From positions 37,123 through 78,033 of the forward strand of contig KQ959260.1 of the NCBI GenBank assembly GCA_001552775.1: 40,911 nt of DNA, given 5' to 3'. Under the pieces are notes generated by a model. That model saw nothing but the letters and a program-made list of their open reading frames with translations. It did no database searches and was not told where the DNA came from. Within the stretch, counting starts at the first letter, position 1. Each line of letters opens with the position of its first letter. Positions 1 to 6,647 of the stretch are shown here, piece after piece. The position numbers were made by a program, and so were the translations under genes. The DNA is from Bacteroidales bacterium KA00251. Its GTDB lineage: Bacteria > Bacteroidota > Bacteroidia > Bacteroidales > Porphyromonadaceae.

Positions 1-33
1 CTCGAAAGAGGGGTTCGATTCCCCTAGGGGCTA
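1..33 (+). tRNA. 3' end of a tRNA, cut by the window edge
   Basis: Only the T arm and 3' acceptor strand are inside the window. The T stem is AGGGG (9-13) with CCCCT (21-25), closing the loop TTCGATT (14-20). The acceptor strand AGGGGCT (26-32) and discriminator A33 follow. The next bases are CGA, so CCA is not encoded and must be added after transcription. The anticodon lies outside, so the isotype cannot be read. A strong hairpin downstream fits the end of this transcript. Confidence 0.82.
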
Positions 34-65
34 CGATCGTTGTTTTCATAATTAGTATAGTTAGA

Positions 66-110
66 GTGTGTACTAGGATAAATAAACCTAGTATGCACTT
101 TTCCTTTTTT
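66..110 (+). terminator. Intrinsic terminator after the tRNA
   Basis: A 12-bp stem with one wobble pair (arms 66-77 and 87-98, GTGTGTACTAGG against CCTAGTATGCAC) and a 9-nt loop is followed by a T-rich run to 110. It sits 33 nt after the tRNA end and is the natural terminator for that transcript. Confidence 0.8.
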
Positions 111-276
111 GTATTTGATCGCATATATTTCATCTCCCAAACAAGGGGAAGACTCTCTCATGAATTAGATAAAAGAGGCTATAAGAGAGAGAATCGCGGA
201 AACGTCTTTGTCAAGAAAAGAGGTCTGTGCTCTACTAGATAGTCTTTCTTTTCATCCTGCTCTCCGCCTTTTGTAT

Positions 277-284
277 TATCTTTG
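277..284 (+). promoter_or_regulatory. Bacteroidetes -7 promoter box upstream of slyD
   Basis: TATCTTTG matches the Bacteroidetes sigma-factor -7 consensus TAnnTTTG. It would give a leader of roughly 85-90 nt before the slyD start at 378. No clear TTTG -33 element is seen at the usual 19-21 bp spacing. Confidence 0.55.
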
Positions 285-377
285 CTGTGAGAAAAAGTTT
301 ATTAGACTGATTCCATTTAATAATTACGCTTAATGATAAAGGGGCATTGGGTAATGCCTCCAAATAAGTAAAATCGT

Positions 378-977
378 ATGAGTATAAAAACTGGTTATTA
401 CGTAGAGTGTATCTACGACCTTTACAGAGGGAAAGACAATAAGGAAGAGAAGTTGGAGATGGCTACCGAAGAAGCTCCCTTTCAATTCATTTTAGGGAAG
501 GGTTTTGCCATGCCGGCCTTTGAGAAACATCTTGAAGGATTAAACGAAGGAGACACTTTCGACTTCAACCTTGCCCCTGAAGATGCCTTTGGTGAAGTAC
601 GCGAAGATTTGATTTTAAAGCTAGAAAAATCGGTTTTTACAAACCATGAAGGGGAATTTGATGCTGAGCATGTGGTAGAAGGGAACATGCTACCGATGCA
701 AACAAACGATGGTCAGGTGGTACACGGACAGGTGACAGAAGTAGGAGATACGCATGTTGAAATGGACTTCAATCATCCTTACGCTGGACTTGACCTCCAC
801 TTTGTAGGTAAGATCACGGTTGCTCGAGAAGCCACTGCCGAAGACGAAGCAACGCTTCACGCCAGACTCCACGGACACAATTGTGGAGGAGGATGTGGGG
901 ATTGTCACTCCGATGACTCTTGTGACTCTTCTTCAAATGAAGGCTGTAGCTGCGGTTGCGGTTGCGGTTGCCACTAA
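378..977 (+). CDS. slyD: FKBP-type peptidyl-prolyl isomerase, SlyD family
   Basis: This 199-residue protein has the SlyD layout. An N-terminal FKBP half carries the FILGKGFAMPAFEKHLEG and GDTFDF segments, an insert-in-flap region follows at about residues 70-125, then the FKBP strand is completed. Residues about 161-199 form a His/Cys-rich tail with nine cysteines ending in repeated CG units and CH. SlyD proteins isomerise prolyl bonds, act as chaperones and use such tails to bind nickel or zinc, so a metal-handling foldase in the cytoplasm is likely. There is no signal peptide. The start at 378 gives the family's usual N-terminus. It is a single-gene unit, with a -7 box at 277 and a strong terminator at 999-1039. 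Confidence 0.93.
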   Translation: MSIKTGYYVECIYDLYRGKDNKEEKLEMATEEAPFQFILGKGFAMPAFEKHLEGLNEGDTFDFNLAPEDAFGEVREDLILKLEKSVFTNHEGEFDAEHVVEGNMLPMQTNDGQVVHGQVTEVGDTHVEMDFNHPYAGLDLHFVGKITVAREATAEDEATLHARLHGHNCGGGCGDCHSDDSCDSSSNEGCSCGCGCGCH

Positions 978-998
978 TCTTTCCAACAAGAAACCAAT

Positions 999-1039
999 AA
1001 AAAGACTGCAGAGCGCCCCCTCGCTCTAGCAGTCTTTTT
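999..1039 (+). terminator. Strong intrinsic terminator after slyD
   Basis: The arms AAAAAGACTGCAGAGCG (999-1015) and CGCTCTAGCAGTCTTTTT (1022-1039) form a long stem with one bulged A, a CCCCCT loop and a T-run. The aroC -7 box begins 2 nt after it. Confidence 0.9.
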
Positions 1040-1040
1040 G

Positions 1041-1048
1041 TATCTTTG
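1041..1048 (+). promoter_or_regulatory. -7 promoter box immediately before aroC
   Basis: TATCTTTG, an exact TAnnTTTG match, ends only 4 nt before the aroC ATG at 1053. If used, transcription would begin at or very near the start codon. No -33 TTTG is visible, because the upstream spacing falls in the slyD terminator. Confidence 0.55.
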
Positions 1049-1052
1049 ACTT

Positions 1053-2123
1053 ATGAATCAGTTTGGTATAAAACTTAGGATTACAACATTTGGGGAGTCT
1101 CATGGAAAGGGAGTTGGTGGAGTACTAGACGGCTTCCCCTCATCTTTTCCTCTTGACCTTGAGAGGATACAAGAGTTTCTTAGCTATCGCCGTCCAGGAT
1201 TTAGCTCGCTTGTCAGCACAAGAAGAGAACTAGATGAAGTAGAATTTCTTTCTGGGCTATTAGAGGATGGCACCACGACAGGCGCTCCTATCGCTTTCTT
1301 TGTGCCCAATACTGATGTTGATTCTTCTGCTTACGAGGAGATTCAAACGCTTTTTCGCCCTTCGCATGCCGACTTCACCTATTTTATTAAGTATAAACTT
1401 AAGCCTCAACCTGGTGGGGGAAGATCCTCTGCTCGAGAAACGGCCGTTCGCTGCATTGCTGGTGCCATAGCCTTGCAATGGCTAGCTAAAAAGGGAATAA
1501 AGATCTACTCTTACATAAGCCAAGTTGGCAACATCTCTCTAGACGAAGATACAATTACCGAACAAGCTCTTCACGAAATCTATAGCTACCCTACTCGATG
1601 CCCTTCGCAATCTTGTGATGAAAAGATACAACAAGCCTTGCAGCAAATAGCAAAAGAAGGAGATAGTCTAGGAGGAGTCGTTTCTACGAGGGTTAAGAAT
1701 ATGCCGACTGGAATAGGAGAGCCTTTATACGACAAGCTAAGTTCGCGTCTCGGATATGCCATGCTTTCTATCAATGCAACCAAAGGCTTTGAGATTGGGG
1801 ATGGTTTTTCCATAGCCTCTATGCGAGGAAGTGAAGCCAACGATGCTATGGAGCTAGGACCTGATGGTGAGATTCTATTCAAGAGCAACCATGCTGGGGG
1901 CATTTTGGGCGGAATAAGCACAGGGCAAGACCTCACCTTCCGTGTTGCTTTTAAGCCGACTCCATCTATTTCCCTTCCGCAACATACTGTTTCTATTGAT
2001 CGAGAAAACACTACTATCCAGACAATAGGTCGTCACGACCCCGCTGTTGTGATACGAGCTGTGCCTGTTGTGGAAGCAATGACCGCACTCGTTCTGACCG
2101 ATTTTCTACTTCAAATGGACTAA
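1053..2123 (+). CDS. aroC: Chorismate synthase
   Basis: AroC catalyses the last shikimate-pathway step, EPSP to chorismate, and needs reduced FMN. The 356-residue length is typical. The family N-terminus FGIKLRITTFGESHG is present (GESHG at 14-18), as are GGGRSSARETA, HAGGILGGISTG and FKPTPSI near the C-terminus. The N-terminus fixes the start at 1053, since no other start would keep the FG..R.TTFGESHG segment. aroA lies about 2.7 kb downstream on the same strand. The gene follows a strong terminator and an abutting -7 box, so its mRNA may have no leader. Confidence 0.97.
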   Translation: MNQFGIKLRITTFGESHGKGVGGVLDGFPSSFPLDLERIQEFLSYRRPGFSSLVSTRRELDEVEFLSGLLEDGTTTGAPIAFFVPNTDVDSSAYEEIQTLFRPSHADFTYFIKYKLKPQPGGGRSSARETAVRCIAGAIALQWLAKKGIKIYSYISQVGNISLDEDTITEQALHEIYSYPTRCPSQSCDEKIQQALQQIAKEGDSLGGVVSTRVKNMPTGIGEPLYDKLSSRLGYAMLSINATKGFEIGDGFSIASMRGSEANDAMELGPDGEILFKSNHAGGILGGISTGQDLTFRVAFKPTPSISLPQHTVSIDRENTTIQTIGRHDPAVVIRAVPVVEAMTALVLTDFLLQMD

Positions 2124-2174
2124 TCCTATGAGAGGTTTTTGATTAATTCATAAACTTTATTTCAACAAAGTAGC

Positions 2175-3080
2175 ATGATACTTTTTCCACCTGCAAAGCT
2201 TAATCTCGGACTTCGCATCATCAATAAAAGAGAAGATGGCTATCACAATCTTGAAACCCTCTTTCTTCCTATTCCATTATGCGACCTTTTAGAGGTCTTA
2301 CCTCTGAATAAGCAATTAGTAGAAGAAGACAAAGATCGTCCAGCACAGCCCACGCGATGCCACACCACGGAAGAAGGCGATTTGTTTATTGAAAGCGGTA
2401 TCCTCACAGAGGGCAAAGTGGAGAACAATACAATTCTCAAGCTTCTTCGTCTTCTTCGATCGGAAGGCTACGCTATCCCCCCTTTATATATTGAATTATT
2501 CAAGAAAATCCCCTTTGGTGCTGGACTAGGAGGAGGCAGTGCCGATGCCACTTTCGCTTTTCGGGCTATCCATTCACTTTTTTCTCTTCCCCTTTCTCAT
2601 GAGAGGAGCCTAACTCTTCTTGCTAAAGTCGGCTCTGATTGTCCTTTTTTTCTTTACGATACTCCAATGCTAGCACAAGGTAAAGGGGAAATTTTGGAGT
2701 CTTTTTCACTTCCTAAGGAGGTTTTAAATAGCTACTTAACCCTTGTGAAGCCACCTCTTGCGATATCTACGGCAGAGGCTTATAGAGCTGTCCCCAAGTA
2801 TCCCCAAGCCAGGGGTTCACTGCAAAAAGCTCTTCAGCAACCGATCCTGACTTGGAAGAATCATATTAAAAACGATTTCGAGGAGTCGCTCTTTCCACAG
2901 TATAGCAAACTCTCTGAAATTAAAGAATATCTCTACCTGCAAGGTGCGACCTTTGCCCTAATGTCGGGTAGTGGTTCTACTTTATTTGCGCTATCTCGTC
3001 AACCATTAGCTCTTTCGCACGAGACACCTCTTCTTAAAGATTGTTTTATATGGCAAGGAGCCGTACAATCTCCGTCTTAA
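2175..3080 (+). CDS. ispE: 4-diphosphocytidyl-2-C-methyl-D-erythritol kinase
   Basis: IspE phosphorylates CDP-methylerythritol in the non-mevalonate isoprenoid pathway. The 301-residue protein has the GHMP-kinase fold marks: the N-terminal AKLNLGLRI..REDGYHNLETLF, the glycine-rich ATP loop PFGAGLGGGSADA (about 113-125), SDCPFF, and the C-terminal ALMSGSGSTLFAL motif. A hydrophilic insertion of about 20 residues near 50-70 looks lineage-specific. dxr of the same pathway is at 26810. The gene starts 51 nt after aroC, and the next gene begins 29 nt after its stop, so the three may be co-transcribed. Confidence 0.96.
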   Translation: MILFPPAKLNLGLRIINKREDGYHNLETLFLPIPLCDLLEVLPLNKQLVEEDKDRPAQPTRCHTTEEGDLFIESGILTEGKVENNTILKLLRLLRSEGYAIPPLYIELFKKIPFGAGLGGGSADATFAFRAIHSLFSLPLSHERSLTLLAKVGSDCPFFLYDTPMLAQGKGEILESFSLPKEVLNSYLTLVKPPLAISTAEAYRAVPKYPQARGSLQKALQQPILTWKNHIKNDFEESLFPQYSKLSEIKEYLYLQGATFALMSGSGSTLFALSRQPLALSHETPLLKDCFIWQGAVQSPS

Positions 3081-3109
3081 AGTTTCCCCATATAGTGTGT
3101 GCCTTTTCT

Positions 3110-4471
3110 ATGACAAAAAAACTTCTCTTTGCGATACTCCTATTCCTATTGACTTCAATTCCTTTCCAACTTCTAGCTGGGATTGCCGTGGTAGGAGCTA
3201 AGCATGTCAAGGCAAGTACAGACAGTAAGTTTCGCTTAGAGTGCATGCTTATCCAACCAGAAGCTGGTTTTTCCGTTCGCCTTGAGGCCGCCTCTCCTAC
3301 CGCCCTTCTTAAAAAATATCATATTCGAGCCACGGACGCTGAAGTGGTAGAGGGAGCCACCTACAGCAATGGTGCTTGGGTCCTCCAAGAGCCTGAGCTC
3401 AATTGTGGCTATATTGTAGAAAAGGGGCAAGGGCTATCAGAGTACTATTGGCTGGCCGACTATAGCAGTTCACCTCTTCCTCAGGGAGAACTCTATGCTG
3501 CTTACTCTCCAGATTCTCCTTGTGATAGAATTATACTCTCCACAAAGGGTGGGTTTTCCTCATGGACCTACTATTCACCGGATGGTACCGCTGGACAGCT
3601 TACTCGAGAGTTCCAAATCCGTTATTTCAATGCTCTTTTCAGTGAAGAAGACTTTGCCTTTAAGATTCAAGAAAAGGAAGAGCAACTTGTACCCCAAGAG
3701 AATACACTGCAAATGCTCGCTCCTCTTGCAGACACTTCGTTTCGACTGATAGGAGATAAATACAGTGCTATATTTGAGCCTAATTTCAAAAGCATAGAGA
3801 GCAACATGATCCCCTCGCAGCGTATTGAAGTCTATACACGTTACAAAGTGCTTGGAACAAGCGAAAACAAGACCTCAGAAGGAAGCAGAGAAGACGGTTT
3901 GCCCAGTGCTCTTTCTGCACCCGTTTCTGTAAAAATGGAAGCCGTAGCCAACGAACCAGCAGCTCAACGCTATATATGGAGGATCCTTCCAGCTGGGAAC
4001 GAATCTGAAGAAGGAACTCCTCTCCTGATATTCACGGGCAAAGAGTGTGAATTTACTTTTGATAAAGCAGGAAGCTTTGTGCTTTTCGTAGAAGTCGGTG
4101 CAAGAAATGGAAGTTGCTTATTACAGAGTGATAAAAAAACTATTACAATTGGAGCATCACGGCTGGAAGTTCCTAATGCTTTCAGTCCTTTTTCCTCGCC
4201 TGGAATCAACGATACATTCCGCGTAGCACACAATTCTATAGTCTCGTTTCAAGGGGCAATCTTTAATGAATGGGGCAACAAACTTTATGAGTGGAAAGAC
4301 CCTAACGAGGGCTGGGATGGCACATTCCGTGGTAAACCGGTTGATACAGGGGTATACTACTACATCATCCATGCGAAAGGAGCAGATGGCAAGGAGTACA
4401 ATCTCAATGGACATATCAATATCTTAGGGTATGGTGACGTCGGGATAGCTCCCAATCCAGTCACCCCATAA
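3110..4471 (+). CDS. Secreted protein with gliding-motility-type (T9SS type B) C-terminal domain
   Basis: I place the start at 3110, not at 3041 inside ispE, because 3110 begins a clean signal peptide (MTKKLLFAILLFLL..). The product is then 453 residues. The last 85 or so residues, from VPNAFSPFSSPGINDTF through FNEWGNKLYEW, GWDGTFRGK and DTGVYYYII, match the CHU_C / gliding-motility-associated C-terminal domain, which acts as a type B sorting signal for the type IX secretion system. The central region has no domain I recognise, though the spacing suggests beta-rich modules. It should be exported by the Sec system and then by T9SS. A PorW-like T9SS component is encoded about 2 kb downstream. 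The actual function is unknown. Confidence 0.85.
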   Translation: MTKKLLFAILLFLLTSIPFQLLAGIAVVGAKHVKASTDSKFRLECMLIQPEAGFSVRLEAASPTALLKKYHIRATDAEVVEGATYSNGAWVLQEPELNCGYIVEKGQGLSEYYWLADYSSSPLPQGELYAAYSPDSPCDRIILSTKGGFSSWTYYSPDGTAGQLTREFQIRYFNALFSEEDFAFKIQEKEEQLVPQENTLQMLAPLADTSFRLIGDKYSAIFEPNFKSIESNMIPSQRIEVYTRYKVLGTSENKTSEGSREDGLPSALSAPVSVKMEAVANEPAAQRYIWRILPAGNESEEGTPLLIFTGKECEFTFDKAGSFVLFVEVGARNGSCLLQSDKKTITIGASRLEVPNAFSPFSSPGINDTFRVAHNSIVSFQGAIFNEWGNKLYEWKDPNEGWDGTFRGKPVDTGVYYYIIHAKGADGKEYNLNGHINILGYGDVGIAPNPVTP

Positions 4472-4518
4472 AGAAATCTACATACAAAAGCATACGTATC
4501 TTTTCCCCAAAAAAAACA

Positions 4519-4650
4519 TTCGGAACATTTTCAAAAAACTCTCGGAACTTTTTCAAAAATCTCTCGGAACTTTTCTAAAAAACTCTCGGAACTTTTTCAG
4601 AAAACTCTCGGAACTTTTTCAGAAAACTTCCAGTACTTTTTGAAGTGTCC
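4519..4650. repeat. Tandem array of 22-bp repeats upstream of aroA
   Basis: Six units of exactly 22 bp start at 4519, 4541, 4563, 4585, 4607 and 4629. Each has a core CGGAAC followed by a T-run, then C and an A-rich tail. The first unit is slightly degenerate and the last strongly so (CAGTAC in place of CGGAAC). There are no unique spacers, so it is a minisatellite and not a CRISPR array. The rest of the 4472-4792 gap shows no gene and no clear -7 box. A degenerate copy of the same family occurs at 19876-19963. Tandem-repeat MITEs (the BrickBuilt class) are known in P. gingivalis, but a link is only a guess. Confidence 0.9.
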
Positions 4651-4792
4651 ATTTTGAGAGAAGAAAAAGAGGAAAGTACCGTGGTTGGAAAAGCAAATAT
4701 TGGCTACAACAAAAACTATACAACAAAGGAAGAACTCCATTCGTTGTATAACAATAGACCACACAAAAATAAGTAAAAAAGGATATTTTGCG

Positions 4793-6133
4793 ATGAATAG
4801 GATCTCCTCTCAGTTTGATTCCCCTAGCCCTAAGAGGTTATGCTACACCTCTCCTATTGATCCTCAGACTGGTAGATTGGAAACCGTACGTCTTGAACAC
4901 GTTCCCTATAGCAAGAGCTATATGATAAGAGTTTTTGCCCTAGCTTTTTTAAGTGGATCGTCTGACCTTATTGAGGTGTGGCGAGGTGAATCAAAAAGCT
5001 GCCAAGATATTGACTATATGCGGGAGGCTCTTCTTGCCCTAGGCGACACAGACGCCAAGCATATTCCCGTGGGTAGTGCTGGTGCCGTATGGCGATTCCT
5101 TACCGCTATAGCTGCCCTCTCCACCGATCGTCCGATCTTGTTTAAGGGTACCTCTCGCCTATTTGCCCGCCCGATAGATCCTTTGATTGAATCGCTTCAA
5201 CTGCTAGGAGCAAATATTGACTTCGACACGACACGTGTAGAGCAAACCACGATCTTTCCTCCTACAAGCAGACTTCATGGTGGAGAAATTGCAAGCGAAG
5301 TAGGGGAAAATAGTAGCCAATTTCTATCTGCTTTAATGCTGATAGCCCCTTACCTTAGCTCTCCCTTGAAGATTCACATTCACAAAGATCAGCGGTCTAA
5401 GCCCTATATCAACCTAACTTATAGTCTCATTGAAAAAGCTGGCGCAAAAATTAGTGAAGAGAGAGGAATCATTACAATAGAGCCCTCCCAATACGATCGT
5501 GCAAAGGTTGAGCAATTGCTACTCCACCCTGAGACTGACTGGACTGCTGTCTCCTATCCAATGGGCTGGTGTGCCATACCCGAAGCCCCGCAAAGCATCT
5601 TTATTCCCAACTGCTACCGTGAGAGTTTACAAGGTGACATTGTCTTATCTAAGGTGATGGAGTCTTTTGGTGTGCGTACACGTTTCTTCCCGACAGGCAT
5701 ACTTATTGAGCGTGTAGGCAATGACAAGATTGATCGACTTTACGACCAAGACTTGAGCGACAATATTGATCTTGTACCCACTCTGTTCACGACCTGTTTA
5801 GCACTAGGCCGCCCCTTTCGGTTTCGTCGCATTGGCGCCCTACGCTATAAGGAAAGCGACCGTATAAGTTCGCTTATAGAGATGGCTAATAGACTAGGGT
5901 ATCAAGTGATTTTTGAGGGAGAAGAACTGCGATGGGATGGTACTCCCCCCTCTCCAATGAACTCTCCAATCACCATTAATCCCCACGAGGATCACCGAAT
6001 AGCAATGGCACTAACAGTATTTACCTTCAAAAAGGAGGGGATCTACTTAGAAGACCCTAGCGTGGTAGAGAAAAGTTATACACACTTTTGGGAAGATGCC
6101 AAAAGTGTAGGAATTACTTTAGTAGATAACTAG
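4793..6133 (+). CDS. aroA: 3-phosphoshikimate 1-carboxyvinyltransferase (EPSP synthase), divergent
   Basis: AroA joins shikimate-3-phosphate and PEP to form EPSP, the substrate of AroC encoded upstream. From the ATG at 4793 the protein has 446 residues. An in-frame extension back to 4685 looks like untranslated leader. Visible motifs are PYSKSYMIRVFALAF with the substrate-binding Lys near 41, GSAGAVWRFLTA (94-105), GENSSQFLSAL, DNIDLVPTLF with the catalytic Asp, RYKESDRISSLIEMANRLG and NPHEDHRIAMAL. Several motifs deviate from the E. coli forms (GSAGAVWRFLTA for NAGTAMRPL), as is common in Bacteroidetes. The 22-bp repeat array lies just upstream and might affect expression. Confidence 0.93.
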   Translation: MNRISSQFDSPSPKRLCYTSPIDPQTGRLETVRLEHVPYSKSYMIRVFALAFLSGSSDLIEVWRGESKSCQDIDYMREALLALGDTDAKHIPVGSAGAVWRFLTAIAALSTDRPILFKGTSRLFARPIDPLIESLQLLGANIDFDTTRVEQTTIFPPTSRLHGGEIASEVGENSSQFLSALMLIAPYLSSPLKIHIHKDQRSKPYINLTYSLIEKAGAKISEERGIITIEPSQYDRAKVEQLLLHPETDWTAVSYPMGWCAIPEAPQSIFIPNCYRESLQGDIVLSKVMESFGVRTRFFPTGILIERVGNDKIDRLYDQDLSDNIDLVPTLFTTCLALGRPFRFRRIGALRYKESDRISSLIEMANRLGYQVIFEGEELRWDGTPPSPMNSPITINPHEDHRIAMALTVFTFKKEGIYLEDPSVVEKSYTHFWEDAKSVGITLVDN

Positions 6134-6141
6134 TAACTTTG
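6134..6141 (+). promoter_or_regulatory. -7 promoter box between aroA and the gene at 6146
   Basis: TAACTTTG fits TAnnTTTG. It starts directly after the aroA stop codon (6131-6133) and ends 4 nt before the next ATG (6146), the same geometry as at aroC. Confidence 0.5.
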
Positions 6142-6145
6142 CCGT

Positions 6146-6592
6146 ATGGAACTAAATACACTTATTGGCCTATTAGGAGGATTTCTGCTCCTAGCCCTTA
6201 TTCTTTTTCTTCATCACAAATGGAAGGGAAAGGGGAGAGAAGAACTCTCTATAAAGCGATTTATGGACAATGCCGAATCTTGGGGCGAATCCCATGCTAC
6301 AGCTTGTGGATCCTGTGCAGTAAAAGAAAGTTGTGCAACGAGCTGTACGACCCCTGCACCCAAAAAGGAAAAGCCAATCACCTACTATGACGATGAAGAG
6401 CTTGACCTATACTCTGGTCGCGATCCACACTCCTATTCGACAGAAGAGGAAGAGGAGTTTAGAGAGGTCTACCACACCTTGCTCGAGAATGATCGAGAAG
6501 GATGGCTTAAGAGTCTTGAAAGACGCAAGATTGCACTTCCTGCCACCCTTCTAAGCGAAATCGAAAAAGACCTCAGACTTGGCCGACTCTAG
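6146..6592 (+). CDS. Small membrane protein with a CX2CX5CX3C motif, function unknown
   Basis: I do not recognise this 148-residue protein beyond its layout. Residues about 5-25 form one hydrophobic membrane segment (LIGLLGGFLLLALILFL) followed by a basic stretch, so the C-terminal part is probably cytoplasmic. At about 54-67 is CGSCAVKESCATSC, a CX2CX5CX3C cluster that could hold an Fe-S centre or zinc. An acidic run (about 95-110, TEEEEEFREV) and a helical C-terminus follow. It is reminiscent of the short Cys-rich membrane proteins linked to FeoB, but longer and with no iron-transport neighbours. It lies between aroA and the PorW-like gene. Confidence 0.75.
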   Translation: MELNTLIGLLGGFLLLALILFLHHKWKGKGREELSIKRFMDNAESWGESHATACGSCAVKESCATSCTTPAPKKEKPITYYDDEELDLYSGRDPHSYSTEEEEEFREVYHTLLENDREGWLKSLERRKIALPATLLSEIEKDLRLGRL

Positions 6593-6647
6593 TAAGGAAG
6601 ATTCCTTTTTTTCTTACACGCTCTTCTATAATTGATCCTGACAGGTT

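Larger units (their letters stand above)
34..377. other. Intergenic region between tRNA and slyD
   Basis: This 344-nt stretch holds the tRNA terminator (66-110) and a -7 box for slyD (277-284). Between them is an imperfect CTCTCT/AGAGAG inverted pair around 154-191, with no convincing gene on either strand. I see no RNA family I can name. Confidence 0.5.

Noticed and set aside
3041-3109. Longer N-terminus for the cargo-like protein, overlapping ispE
   Set aside because: It would bury the signal peptide behind 23 basic and hydrophilic residues; ATG 3110 gives a clean signal sequence.
4519-4650. CRISPR array
   Set aside because: Units are contiguous 22-bp repeats with no unique spacers and no cas genes nearby.
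4685-4792. 36-residue N-terminal extension of AroA
   Set aside because: It is basic, low in complexity and absent from the family; ATG 4793 is the better start.
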